Shown: in pieces, positions 5,729-13,114 of the stretch
Layout of the letters: each line of letters starts with the position of its first letter
Numbering within the stretch: the stretch's first letter is position 1
Assembly: GCA_000435715.1 (NCBI GenBank)
Contig: FR882584.1
Coordinates: 40,002-53,391 of the forward strand
Length of the DNA stretch: 13,390 nt
DNA from: Firmicutes bacterium CAG:145
GTDB lineage: Bacteria; Bacillota; Clostridia; Peptostreptococcales; Anaerovoracaceae
Direction of reading: 5' to 3'
The notes under the pieces: model-generated
Told to the model about the DNA's origin: nothing
Seen by the model: the letters and a program-made list of their open reading frames with translations, nothing else
Databases searched by the model: none
Program-made: the position numbers and the translations under genes

Positions 5729-7051
5729 TCAGTAGTCCGTATTGGTCCAAGGCTTTTGGCTGCAATAGAACAGGGAGTCTATGAGAGCTTCGTAAGAAGG
5801 ATCGCTCAGCTGAACCGAGCCCAGCCTAACCAGAGAAGACAGCCTGCAGCTTCCCATGAATAGGGAGGAGATATCAGCCAGGGAACACTTTATGCGCACA
5901 TCACAGACGGCGCCGGGGGAGGCTTCATGCCAGCGGGAAATCTTTTCTCCCGGCTCAGTTTTAAAACTTACTGAGAAGCTCTCTGAACGATGAGCCAGCT
6001 CGTCGTAGAAATCGAAAGCCACAGTCAAGTCTGCGGCAGGAAATTCTCTATGGCCGCAAGTCTCGACAAAGTTTGCCAGATCTACTATCTTGTACATCGT
6101 TCCTACAGCTGAAACATTCGTCTGGAGGAAACCGAAATCTATGTAATTGCCGCTGATATCCTGAGCGCTTGGAAGAATATGATAAAAATCCTCTTCTCCT
6201 GTGCGGATAACGATGTTTTCGGCCAGGTCGGACTGATTGCGGAAAAAGCCCAGAAAAGCCCTGAGAACAGCAGGAGAAAGATATACGAGTTCGCTGACCT
6301 CTATCCTGTTGAGAGTATAGTTGACTTCACTTTCAGAAACAAAGTCATATACGGCATATCCTTTTAACTGACCGTCTTCTATAAAGCCTATTCTCTTGGA
6401 CTGGCTGTCAGAGGTCATAGCCCGGATCTCGTCTTCGAATTTAACCACCATGCCGTGATTGCGGGAGGCGAAGTCCGCCTGACACCTGAGCATGGCTTTT
6501 GTGTCTTCAAGACCAAGAAATTTTATCTTTGAAGTATCACTGCACTTCGGGAGATTCGAGGTAGGTATCCTGTACTCGTCCATCCTGCCGCCGTAACCGT
6601 ATCCCATATTTCTGTAAAAATCTATGCGGAAAGGTAGGAGCATAGCTACTGTCGCCTTGGTCTCTTTAGTATATTTTTCGAAAAAGCGGACCATGTCGAG
6701 GCCGGCGCCTTTCTTCTTATGCATAGGGGAAACAGCCAGGGACATGAGCCCTGCCGCATGGCCCATTTTGCCGAATATATTCATAGAGAAATCTATCAGC
6801 TTCATCAGAGCGATAAATTCTCCTTCTTCGAACAGGCCCACAAAGGTTATATTTTCGTCGTTTTGCATAGAGTTCAGATACTTGTTTCTGTAGCCGGCTA
6901 TACTCTCGTCGCTGAGATCCTTATAAGCGGGATATGCGTTGAGGTATATTGTCAGATATTCATCTATGAGATCAGGAGTGATTACCCTGACTTCTCTGCC
7001 CGGACTGCCGCCGAAATCTCGGCTTATCTTTTCGATTACATTCTTTTTCAT
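5729..7051 (-). CDS. Eis-like GNAT N-acetyltransferase with C-terminal sterol-carrier-type domain
   Basis: This 440-residue protein has the length and order of the Eis/COG4552 family: an acetyl-CoA-binding GNAT domain (about 20-165), a second GNAT-like domain (about 175-330) and an SCP2-like C-terminal domain (about 335-440). The acetyl-CoA loop is seen as V-S-P-M-H-K-K-K-G-A-G at 107-117, with Lys in place of the usual Arg/Gln. F-Y-R-N-M-G-Y-G at 145-152 matches the Eis segment that carries the general acid; Tyr146 corresponds to Tyr126 of the mycobacterial enzyme. The chain ends in an aromatic residue (N-T-D-Y); in mycobacterial Eis the C-terminal carboxylate takes part in catalysis. Known members acetylate aminoglycosides, lysines or peptides; the substrate here is unknown. 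AAGGAGG (7060-7066 on the plus strand) supports the start. It is convergent with dapF and divergent from trmO. Confidence 0.88.
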   Translation of the reverse strand: MKKNVIEKISRDFGGSPGREVRVITPDLIDEYLTIYLNAYPAYKDLSDESIAGYRNKYLNSMQNDENITFVGLFEEGEFIALMKLIDFSMNIFGKMGHAAGLMSLAVSPMHKKKGAGLDMVRFFEKYTKETKATVAMLLPFRIDFYRNMGYGYGGRMDEYRIPTSNLPKCSDTSKIKFLGLEDTKAMLRCQADFASRNHGMVVKFEDEIRAMTSDSQSKRIGFIEDGQLKGYAVYDFVSESEVNYTLNRIEVSELVYLSPAVLRAFLGFFRNQSDLAENIVIRTGEEDFYHILPSAQDISGNYIDFGFLQTNVSAVGTMYKIVDLANFVETCGHREFPAADLTVAFDFYDELAHRSESFSVSFKTEPGEKISRWHEASPGAVCDVRIKCSLADISSLFMGSCRLSSLVRLGSVQLSDPSYEALIDSLFYCSQKPWTNTDY

Positions 7052-7074
7052 AGGATGTACCTCCTTATGGTTTT

Positions 7075-7103
7075 AGTTTAAAATAGTGATGTAAAAATGT
7101 CAA
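7075..7103 (-). promoter_or_regulatory. Promoter of the Eis-like acetyltransferase
   Basis: On the minus strand a perfect TTGACA (plus-strand 7098-7103) is followed after 17 bases by TAAACT (plus-strand 7075-7080), just upstream of the gene's ribosome binding site. On the plus strand, a TATAAA at 7109-7114 without a clear -35 may serve trmO. If so, the two divergent promoters overlap, since the region upstream of the trmO -10 contains the acetyltransferase promoter. Confidence 0.6.
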
Positions 7104-7183
7104 TTAGATATAAATGTGCAAGACGCACAAACGATCAGGAATTTACATGTTCTCATATACAATTAAGAGGAACTCAGACGATT

Positions 7184-7867
7184 ATGAAAATCATAGCGCA
7201 CATACATACCGGATTCGAAGAAAAATTTGGAATACCCAGGCAAAGCGGCCTGGCTCAGACGCAGGCGGAGATAATATTTGAACCTCCGTATAACATACGG
7301 GAGGCAGTCAGAGGCCTTGAGGAATTCTCTCACTTATGGATACTGTGGGATTTTTCAGAGTGCCATAAAGAACAGCAAGAACGAGAATGGTATCCTACCG
7401 TCAGGCCGCCGAGACTGGGCGGCAACAGACGGATAGGAGTCTTCGCCACCCGTTCTCCCTACAGACCCAATCACATAGGACTTTCCTGCGTGAGGCTAAA
7501 AGAAGTCGTTTTCGACCACAGAGGTCCCGTGTTAAGAGTTTTGGGGGCTGATCTGCTTAACGGTACGCCTATATATGATATAAAGCCATATCTGCCATAT
7601 GCTGATTCTTTCCCCGATGCGAAAAGCGGATTTGCATCTTCTGCTCCTAAGAGAACGGAAGTCGAATTTTCCTGCCCAGTTCCCGGCGGAATATCCGACG
7701 AAATGCTTGCAGACATAAGAGAACTACTAAAGCAGGACCCCAGGCCTGCATATCAGAGAGATCCCGAAAGGATATACGGAATGAAATATGCTGGTGCGGA
7801 AATAAAATTTAAGGGTTCAGAGGAAAAAATTACAGTATGCGATATTTCTTTTTATCCGTCGATATGA
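7184..7867 (+). CDS. trmO: tRNA (N6-threonylcarbamoyladenosine(37)-N6)-methyltransferase TrmO
   Basis: TrmO (formerly YaeB/TsaA/VirR family) uses S-adenosylmethionine to methylate t6A at position 37 of certain threonine tRNAs, tuning decoding of ACC/ACY codons. Family signatures are the block R-L-G-G-N-R-R-I-G-V-F-A-T-R-S at 77-91 running into P-Y-R-P-N-H-I-G-L-S at 92-101, D-I-K-P-Y-L-P-Y-A-D-S at 132-142, and the C-terminal D-P-R-P-A-Y-Q at 185-191 with Y-G-M at 198-200. The 227-residue length matches bacterial homologues. The family domain begins at the ATG at 7184 (K-I-I-A-H-I-H-T), preceded by AAGAGGA at 7165-7171 at a slightly long spacing. A longer in-frame form from 7097 would add 29 unconserved residues and overlap the divergent promoter. 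It heads the run that continues into the serine hydrolase gene 40 bases downstream. Confidence 0.92.
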   Translation: MKIIAHIHTGFEEKFGIPRQSGLAQTQAEIIFEPPYNIREAVRGLEEFSHLWILWDFSECHKEQQEREWYPTVRPPRLGGNRRIGVFATRSPYRPNHIGLSCVRLKEVVFDHRGPVLRVLGADLLNGTPIYDIKPYLPYADSFPDAKSGFASSAPKRTEVEFSCPVPGGISDEMLADIRELLKQDPRPAYQRDPERIYGMKYAGAEIKFKGSEEKITVCDISFYPSI

Positions 7868-7907
7868 TAGAATTTAAAAAGAATAAATTGCGACTTGGGA
7901 GGAGAAT

Positions 7908-8681
7908 ATGCAGCCGGAACGTCTCAGAGAACTGATAAGCCCGCTGAAGGGAAAGATAGGCTTTTACTATGAAAACATGATAGATGGAGATAAGCTGTCC
8001 TATAATGCGGATCATGTATTTACGGCGGCCAGCGTCATAAAAGTGCCGCTGTTCATGTATGTGGCAAAGCTGGTTAGCGAGGGAAAATTGAGCTGGGATC
8101 AGAAAGTGATCGTAAGAGAAGGGGACAAAAAGCCCAGCTGCGGAGCTCTGCTCTCTCTTTCCGGAGACATCGAAGTAGACATAGAGAGTTTATGCAGGCT
8201 CATGATAACTCTCAGCGACAATACGGCCACCAACATGCTCATAAGAACTGTGGGCATAGATGAACTGAAGAGAGGGTTTGCACAGATGGGTCTTGTTAAG
8301 ACCCAGATACAAAGAGAGCTGTTTGACGATGAGGCGGCGGCTAAAGGACTTGAAAATTACATATCTCCCGAAGAAATAGCCATGCTTTTGAAGCAGGTAT
8401 ATCAGAGAGGCTTTGTCAGCCGGCAGGTATCGGAGAAGATAGAGAACGTAATGCTGCTCCAGCAGATCAGACATAAGATACCGGGTTATATAGGGCGCAA
8501 GAAAAAGATTGCCAACAAAACGGGAGAAGATTCGGACACTACTCATGATGCTGCTATAGTGTTCGCCCAAAGGCCTTTCGTACTGGTCATCACCTCCAAC
8601 GATACAGATGTGCCTCAGACAGAGAGATTTATAAGAGAAGCAGCCCTTGAATTATATAGGGAAAACGGGGAAGGGGAATAG
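7908..8681 (+). CDS. Cytosolic class A beta-lactamase-fold serine hydrolase
   Basis: This 257-residue protein has the three core motifs of penicillin-recognising serine hydrolases: S-V-I-K (Ser42 nucleophile, Lys45), S-D-N at 103-105 and K-T-G at 204-206. It belongs with the class A beta-lactamase-like family (COG2367). The omega-loop region (about 134-155) does not show the E-x-x-L-N motif; when R136 is lined up with Arg164 of class A enzymes, Leu138 falls where Glu166 should be. Deacylation of a penicillin should then be poor, so a true resistance enzyme is doubtful. No signal peptide or membrane segment is present, so it should stay in the cytoplasm. The start is fixed by GGGAGGAG at 7896-7903. 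The ydbS-like gene begins five bases after its stop. The natural substrate is unknown; peptides or cell-wall fragments are possible. Confidence 0.85.
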   Translation: MQPERLRELISPLKGKIGFYYENMIDGDKLSYNADHVFTAASVIKVPLFMYVAKLVSEGKLSWDQKVIVREGDKKPSCGALLSLSGDIEVDIESLCRLMITLSDNTATNMLIRTVGIDELKRGFAQMGLVKTQIQRELFDDEAAAKGLENYISPEEIAMLLKQVYQRGFVSRQVSEKIENVMLLQQIRHKIPGYIGRKKKIANKTGEDSDTTHDAAIVFAQRPFVLVITSNDTDVPQTERFIREAALELYRENGEGE

Positions 8682-8686
8682 AAAAT

Positions 8687-9178
8687 TTGAGGTTGAACGA
8701 TGATATAAATTACATAAAATTAGAAGAAAAAGCGGAGAGATGCATGCGACTTTCTGCGGCGGTAGTCATGGTGATAATGGCGGCGTCAGTCACAGCCGTC
8801 TGTCTCATATTCTGGAACGCTTCGCTCATGAGAAATCTTGTACTGGCGGGATGCTGGGTATTGGCTGTGGTTTACATCATAGCGTCTCCCGCGCTCAGGT
8901 ATGCCAGATACCGTTACTGCATAGACGAAGAAGCGATAAGAGTCATAGAGGGATTCATATGGGTACAGGAGCAGATAGTTCCCATCGAAAGGCTTCATAA
9001 GATAGCCAAATCTCAGGGGCCCATAGCCAGAATATTCGGACTGTCTACCGTAGAAGTGACCACGGCGGGCGGAGATGTGAACATCAAGTTTCTCACTGAT
9101 GAGAAAGCAGATGAAATTTCAGAGACTCTGAAGAAAAAGATAAACGACATGGCTGTCCGTGAAAGGGTGAGGCAGTGA
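8687..9178 (+). CDS. ydbS: YdbS-like membrane protein with bacterial PH (bPH2) domain
   Basis: This 163-residue protein has two membrane helices (about 23-43 and 50-68) followed by one bPH2 domain (about 77-155). The segment P-I-E-R-L-H-K-I-A-K-S-Q-G-P at 99-112 followed by F-G-L-S-T-V-E-V-T-T-A-G-G is the hallmark of the YdbS family. The start is a TTG at 8687, chosen because GGGGAAGGGGAA at 8667-8678 is spaced correctly before it; the first ATG lies at residue 20, at the edge of the first helix. The pair YdbS/YdbT is encoded together in Bacillus subtilis, where it belongs to the SigW envelope-stress regulon and contributes to resistance against antimicrobial compounds made by other bacilli. 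No SigW-type promoter was recognised here. The stop overlaps the next start by one base. Confidence 0.88.
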   Translation: MRLNDDINYIKLEEKAERCMRLSAAVVMVIMAASVTAVCLIFWNASLMRNLVLAGCWVLAVVYIIASPALRYARYRYCIDEEAIRVIEGFIWVQEQIVPIERLHKIAKSQGPIARIFGLSTVEVTTAGGDVNIKFLTDEKADEISETLKKKINDMAVRERVRQ

Positions 9179-10719
9179 TGGAAAAAATGAAACTTCGCTG
9201 CCACTTTTCCATAATATTCGAAAATCTCTGGCAGTTTTGGCTCGTCATAATCATCATGCTTGTGCAGCAGGCCGAAAACCTGATAAGGATGATACGGGAC
9301 ATAGGGACAGGCGGCATACGCGGTCTGATAGATTCGGGCGGCGGATGGGTTCTTGTCGGTCTGATGCTTCTGACCGTTGCCGTTTTGTGTTTTTCATTTT
9401 TCAGATGGAGAAAAACATGGATAATACTGGAGGACAATCTGGTTATAATAGAGAGGAATACTCTGAAGAAATATAAGAATACCATAGCTGTGGAGAATAT
9501 CTCTGCGGTGAATATGGAGCAGAATCTCTTTGAGAGATTGGTGGGAACTTATAAGATCAAGATGGATACCGGCAGCATGACCACCGCCAATAAGACTGAT
9601 GTAGCTATAGTGCTGAAAGAAGCCGATGCAATCAGATTCAGAAAAGCTGTCCTTGAGAAGATAAGTGAAGTAAAGGGAACAGGACAGCTGGGACTGCCGG
9701 AGGATTCTTCGGAAATTCATCAGGAGGCGGCGGTATCTCCTGAGACTCATCCGGACAGGCTCTTTGATGAAAGTGCAGGCGGCAGAAAAGTATTTCACAG
9801 CGATAAGAAAGATATGCTCAGGCATGCTGTATATACGATGCCTCTGTTAAGCCTCTTCATCGCGGTAGCAGGCGTATCGGGCGGAATATGGTATATCTAT
9901 GTCTTTGGGTTTGCCAGCTTTATAGAAAATGCTTTCGGCGGATTCATCGCCCTGATATTGATGGTACTTTCTGCAGTCTACAGTCTGATAAAGAAGTTCG
10001 TGACTTATTATGACTTTACGGTCTACAGAGACGGCAGAGATCTCCATGTCAGATGCGGTCTCATAAAGCTCAGAAGTTACACTATCCCCGTCGATAAGAT
10101 AACGGCGCTTCAGATCGAACAGCCGCTCATATCGAGGGTGATGAAGAAATACAGCGTCAAAGTAGTCACTGTAGGTATAGGAGACGAGGCCGGAGAAAAT
10201 TCAAATATAACCATGTCTGTTTCCGCAGAAGAGCTTATGGAACGCTTGACTGAACTGGCGCCCGAATATAGCTGGGCCGCCATAGGAGACATAGAAAAGG
10301 AGCAAAGAGGCAGTATCGCCGTCCGAGCGGTGAAGTCGGTCAAATGGCATATATTTACGGTCTGCGCCGTACTGCTGCTCTACTTTGAGGCAGGCTGGCC
10401 GGTCTGGGTCGCAGCCGCAGTTCCTGTAGCCTTGGATGTATTTATAAACCTGCTTTATATATTGTCGCACCTGTCTTCGGGATATTCTGTAAAAGAGGAA
10501 GGCCTTCTGCTTTCCGGAGGATATTTCAGAAGAGTATACACGATATGTACTTATGAAAAAATGCAGATCCTGACTATGAATTATCATCCCGTAGCCAGAG
10601 GTTATGGGATAGGAGACGGAGCCGTTAAGCTTTTAAACTTTGCGGCAGGTATACCGTATCTTAAGAAGGAGACGGCATTTGAAATATCTAAACGTATAAT
10701 ACGAGGAGGAACAAAATGA
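9178..10719 (+). CDS. ydbT: YdbT-like membrane protein with three bPH2 domains
   Basis: This 513-residue protein is built from three repeats of a helix pair plus a bPH2 domain: helices about 17-35 and 57-75 with PH domain 76-163; helices about 217-242 and 250-272 with PH domain 274-360; helices about 390-405 and 408-429 with a shorter PH domain 435-508. A polar linker of about 50 residues (165-215) follows the first domain. This is the YdbT architecture, and it lies next to ydbS as in Bacillus. The two probably form one membrane complex; the molecular function is not established. The ATG at 9178 overlaps the ydbS stop (TGATG); the GTG just before it at 9175 is an alternative that adds one residue. 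GGGTGAGG upstream can act as RBS. Its stop overlaps the ridA start by four bases (ATGA). Confidence 0.88.
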   Translation: MEKMKLRCHFSIIFENLWQFWLVIIIMLVQQAENLIRMIRDIGTGGIRGLIDSGGGWVLVGLMLLTVAVLCFSFFRWRKTWIILEDNLVIIERNTLKKYKNTIAVENISAVNMEQNLFERLVGTYKIKMDTGSMTTANKTDVAIVLKEADAIRFRKAVLEKISEVKGTGQLGLPEDSSEIHQEAAVSPETHPDRLFDESAGGRKVFHSDKKDMLRHAVYTMPLLSLFIAVAGVSGGIWYIYVFGFASFIENAFGGFIALILMVLSAVYSLIKKFVTYYDFTVYRDGRDLHVRCGLIKLRSYTIPVDKITALQIEQPLISRVMKKYSVKVVTVGIGDEAGENSNITMSVSAEELMERLTELAPEYSWAAIGDIEKEQRGSIAVRAVKSVKWHIFTVCAVLLLYFEAGWPVWVAAAVPVALDVFINLLYILSHLSSGYSVKEEGLLLSGGYFRRVYTICTYEKMQILTMNYHPVARGYGIGDGAVKLLNFAAGIPYLKKETAFEISKRIIRGGTK

Positions 10720-11093
10720 GAAAAATCGTAGCTACAAAAAAAGCCCCTGCGGCCATCGGCCCTTATGCGCAGGCAAACATCGTCGGAAATCTGATTTTCA
10801 CATCGGGGCAGATTCCATTGATACCTGAAACGGGAGCGCTGGTAGAAGGCGGCATCGAAGAACAGACAAGACAGGTATTCGCTAACCTCAAAGCTATACT
10901 GGAGGAAGCGGGAAGCGGCCTTGACAAGGTAATAAAGACTACTTGTTTTCTTAAGGACATGAATGATTTTCAGGTTGTAAACGAAATCTACGGAGGATAT
11001 TTTGAAGGTGATTATCCTTCCAGATCTGCCATAGAGATCGCCAGACTTCCTAAAGATTGTCTGATTGAAATCGAAGCCATCGCTTACATCTGA
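10716..11093 (+). CDS. ridA: RidA family 2-iminobutanoate/2-iminopropanoate deaminase
   Basis: RidA hydrolyses reactive enamines and imines, such as 2-aminoacrylate released by serine or threonine dehydratases and other PLP enzymes, and so protects PLP enzymes from damage. The 125-residue length is standard. Signatures are A-I-G-P-Y-A-Q-A at 13-20, T-S-G-Q-I-P at 29-34, and P-S-R-S-A-I-E-I-A-R-L-P at 101-112, where Arg103 matches the arginine that holds the substrate carboxylate. The closing I-E-I-E-A-I-A at 117-123 contains the conserved glutamate. It acts as a cytoplasmic trimer. The start is set by AGGAGGA at 10704-10710 and overlaps the ydbT stop as ATGA, pointing to coupled translation. 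It ends the run and is followed by a GC-rich hairpin. Its pairing with YdbST is not an obvious functional match. Confidence 0.95.
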   Translation: MRKIVATKKAPAAIGPYAQANIVGNLIFTSGQIPLIPETGALVEGGIEEQTRQVFANLKAILEEAGSGLDKVIKTTCFLKDMNDFQVVNEIYGGYFEGDYPSRSAIEIARLPKDCLIEIEAIAYI

Positions 11094-11103
11094 TAAGCGC
11101 AGA

Positions 11104-11132
11104 AAGTCCCCGTTCCTTATAAACGGGGACTT
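11104..11132 (+). terminator. Strong hairpin after ridA, probable terminator without a U tract
   Basis: AAGTCCCCGTT at 11104-11114 pairs perfectly with AACGGGGACTT at 11122-11132 around a seven-base loop. The stem starts 11 bases after the ridA stop. The bases that follow (CATCTTGC) are not a T tract, so termination may be weak or Rho-assisted, or the hairpin may protect the 3' end of the message. Confidence 0.6.
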
Positions 11133-11217
11133 CATCTTGCAGCTTTAAAAAACGAAAGCCGGTTCCGTTGCTATCTTCAAGCATATCGGGGCGGAATACG
11201 ATATTTTAGGAGAGAAT

Positions 11218-12963
11218 ATGAAAGAAAAGAATTTTGACCGTTCACTGTTTCGCATCTTTATATCCTACTTCGGGGCTCACAGAAAATTGTTTCTTATAGA
11301 CATGAGCTGCGCTTTTTTGGTGTCCATGGTAGACGTGGCCTTTCCTCTTGTGAGCAGGTTCGCCATGTACGACCTGCTTCCGGGCAAACTGTATCAGACA
11401 TTTTTTACAGTGATGATCATAATGGCCGTGGCTTTTGGCCTCAGAGCGTTGTTTTACTATGTCATAACTTTTCTGGGGCATAGGTTTGGTATCTGCGTAG
11501 AAGCAGATATAAGGGAAGACCTGTACCAGCATTTTCAGGAACTGGATTTCGATTTTTTTGACAAGAACCGTACAGGAAAACTGATGAACAGACTGACGGG
11601 CGACTTGTTTGAGATAACTGAACTGGCTCATCACGGCCCCGAGGATCTGCTGATATCGGCGGCGACTATCTTAGGCGCCCTCATAGTGATGTTCGCAGTG
11701 GAGTTGAGACTGGCTCTTTTAGTCCTCATCATGATACCTCTTTTCCTCTTGGTGGTTATACTGTGCAGAAAGAGCATGGTAAACTCATCAGGCAAGGTGA
11801 AACAGAGAATGGCTGATATCAATGCCGATATAGAGTCCACCATATCCGGAATGAAGACGTCCAAAGCGTTCGACAATATGGATGTGGACTACGAAAGATT
11901 CGAAAAGTCCAACGAGACTTATAAAAACTCAAAAAACGATTATTACAAGGCTATGGGAAGATTCAACGCTTCTCTCGAATTCTGCATATGTATGCTTCAG
12001 GTGGCGGTTATCGCCTTCGGAGGATGGCTTATTATGGAAGGAAGCCTGAATTATATAGACCTCATAACCTTTACATTATATATAACTACCTTTATCACTC
12101 CTATAAGAAAACTGGCTACCCTGGCAGAGATCTTTACCAACGGAGTGGCAGGACTGAAGCGATTTGCCGAGATAATGAGGATAAAGCCCAGCATAAAAGA
12201 ATCCGACGATCCTGTTCGTCTTACGGATGTTAAAGGCGATATAGAGCTAAAACACGTGGAATTCGGTTATTCAGGAGGACAAGATGTCTTAAAAGACGTC
12301 TCCCTGAGCATAAGAGCAGGCGAGTGTGTAGCAATCGTAGGCCCCTCCGGCGGAGGAAAGACGACCATGTGCCAGCTGATACCGAGATTTTATGATGTAG
12401 ACGGCGGCAGTATAACTATAGACGGAGTCGATATAAGGGATATTTCTAAGAGTTCTCTGAGAAGCAACATAGGAATCGTTCAGCAGGATGTATTTCTCTT
12501 TGCCGCCACCATCTTTGAAAATATAAGATACGGAAGACCGGAAGCCACTTTTGAAGAAGTGGCGGAGGCCGCCAGAAAAGCGGAGATATATGAGGATATA
12601 ATGGACATGAAGGACGGCTTCGACACCTACGTGGGAGAGAGGGGAACTCTCCTCTCGGGAGGCCAGAAACAGAGAATATCCATAGCCAGAATATTCCTTA
12701 AAAACCCTCCTATACTCATACTCGACGAAGCCACCTCTGCCCTTGACAGCATAACGGAACAGCAGATACAGAGATCTTTCAGCCAGCTTTCGGTGGGAAG
12801 GACTACTCTGATAATCGCTCACCGGCTGGCTACGATACGGGACGCAGACAGGATAGTTCTGGTAGAAGACGGAGAAATAAAAGAGACCGGAAGTCATGAG
12901 CAGCTTCTGGCCGAAAACGGAAAATATGCTCGCCTTTATGAAGCTCAGGCTTTTCAGGAATAA
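11218..12963 (+). CDS. ABC exporter half-transporter (MsbA/LmrA-like multidrug or lipid type)
   Basis: This 581-residue protein fuses a six-helix membrane domain (about 1-320) with one ATPase domain (about 340-575), the normal length of a half-transporter that works as a dimer. The ATPase motifs are complete: Walker A G-P-S-G-G-G-K-T-T at 375-383, Q loop at Gln423, signature L-S-G-G-Q at 479-483, Walker B I-L-I-L-D-E at 499-504 with catalytic Glu504, D loop S-A-L-D at 507-510, and switch His535. With all sites intact it could be a homodimer. The start is supported by AGGAGAG at 11208-11214. No adjacent second half-transporter is present, and pyrH follows under its own promoter. The exported compound is unknown; drugs, peptides and lipids are all possible for the family. 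Confidence 0.93.
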   Translation: MKEKNFDRSLFRIFISYFGAHRKLFLIDMSCAFLVSMVDVAFPLVSRFAMYDLLPGKLYQTFFTVMIIMAVAFGLRALFYYVITFLGHRFGICVEADIREDLYQHFQELDFDFFDKNRTGKLMNRLTGDLFEITELAHHGPEDLLISAATILGALIVMFAVELRLALLVLIMIPLFLLVVILCRKSMVNSSGKVKQRMADINADIESTISGMKTSKAFDNMDVDYERFEKSNETYKNSKNDYYKAMGRFNASLEFCICMLQVAVIAFGGWLIMEGSLNYIDLITFTLYITTFITPIRKLATLAEIFTNGVAGLKRFAEIMRIKPSIKESDDPVRLTDVKGDIELKHVEFGYSGGQDVLKDVSLSIRAGECVAIVGPSGGGKTTMCQLIPRFYDVDGGSITIDGVDIRDISKSSLRSNIGIVQQDVFLFAATIFENIRYGRPEATFEEVAEAARKAEIYEDIMDMKDGFDTYVGERGTLLSGGQKQRISIARIFLKNPPILILDEATSALDSITEQQIQRSFSQLSVGRTTLIIAHRLATIRDADRIVLVEDGEIKETGSHEQLLAENGKYARLYEAQAFQE

Positions 12964-12964
12964 C

Positions 12965-12994
12965 TTGCGGCCTTATGCGCAATTATGGTATAAT
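12965..12994 (+). promoter_or_regulatory. Upstream pyrH promoter P1
   Basis: TTGCGG at 12965-12970 and a perfect TATAAT at 12989-12994 are separated by 18 bases, and TG at 12986-12987 makes an extended -10. The -35 starts two bases after the stop of the ABC exporter gene. Transcription should begin near 13001, giving a leader of about 115 bases before pyrH. Confidence 0.65.
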
Positions 12995-13033
12995 GAACCC
13001 ATCGATTATGATTGCGGCGTTGCCGATAGGAAG

Positions 13034-13046
13034 GGTTCATTGAACC
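13034..13046. promoter_or_regulatory. Palindrome GGTTCA-T-TGAACC, possible operator before pyrH
   Basis: A perfect six-base inverted repeat with one central base lies between the two pyrH promoter candidates. A further half site, TGAACC at 12994-12999, touches the -10 of P1, and the longer arms AATGAACCC (12992-13000) and GGGTTCATT (13033-13041) are also perfect reverse complements. In the RNA, GCGGCG at 13014-13019 could pair with CGCCGC at 13046-13051 around the palindrome. Protein operator and RNA structure are both possible. Confidence 0.4.
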
Positions 13047-13070
13047 GCCGCTGCCTGCTTGAGTTTGCGG

Positions 13071-13076
13071 TATAAT
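13071..13076 (+). promoter_or_regulatory. Possible downstream pyrH promoter P2 (-10 only)
   Basis: A second perfect TATAAT lies 38 bases before the pyrH start codon, inside GGTATAATAAACG, which resembles the P1 box GGTATAATGAACC. No acceptable -35 is seen 16-18 bases upstream; TTGAAC at 13040-13045 is too far. Activity would need an activator or would be weak. Confidence 0.4.
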
Positions 13077-13114
13077 AAACGAAGCAATCATTTAACAAAA
13101 TGAGAGGTAAAGAG

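Larger units (their letters stand above)
12965..13046 (+). repeat. Degenerate direct repeat with 47-base period before pyrH
   Basis: TTGCGGC occurs at 12965-12971 and again at 13012-13018; TGAACC occurs at 12994-12999 and again at 13041-13046. Both pairs are offset by exactly 47 bases. Between them, GGTATAATGAACC (12987-12999) lines up with GGTTCATTGAACC (13034-13046) at 10 of 13 bases. This suggests an old tandem duplication of the promoter segment, or repeated binding sites. Confidence 0.5.

Noticed and set aside
7097..7183. Longer TrmO form with 29 extra residues
   Set aside because: It overlaps the divergent promoter, has no ribosome binding site, and the family domain begins at 7184.
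11133..11217. Search for an ABC exporter promoter
   Set aside because: TTGCTA at 11168-11173 and TACGAT at 11197-11202 are 23 bases apart, too far for a normal promoter, so none was called.
12289..12897. A 202-codon open frame on the minus strand opposite the ABC ATPase domain
   Set aside because: The plus strand encodes complete ABC ATPase motifs here; the minus-strand translation shows no recognisable domain and has no upstream ribosome site that I could see.
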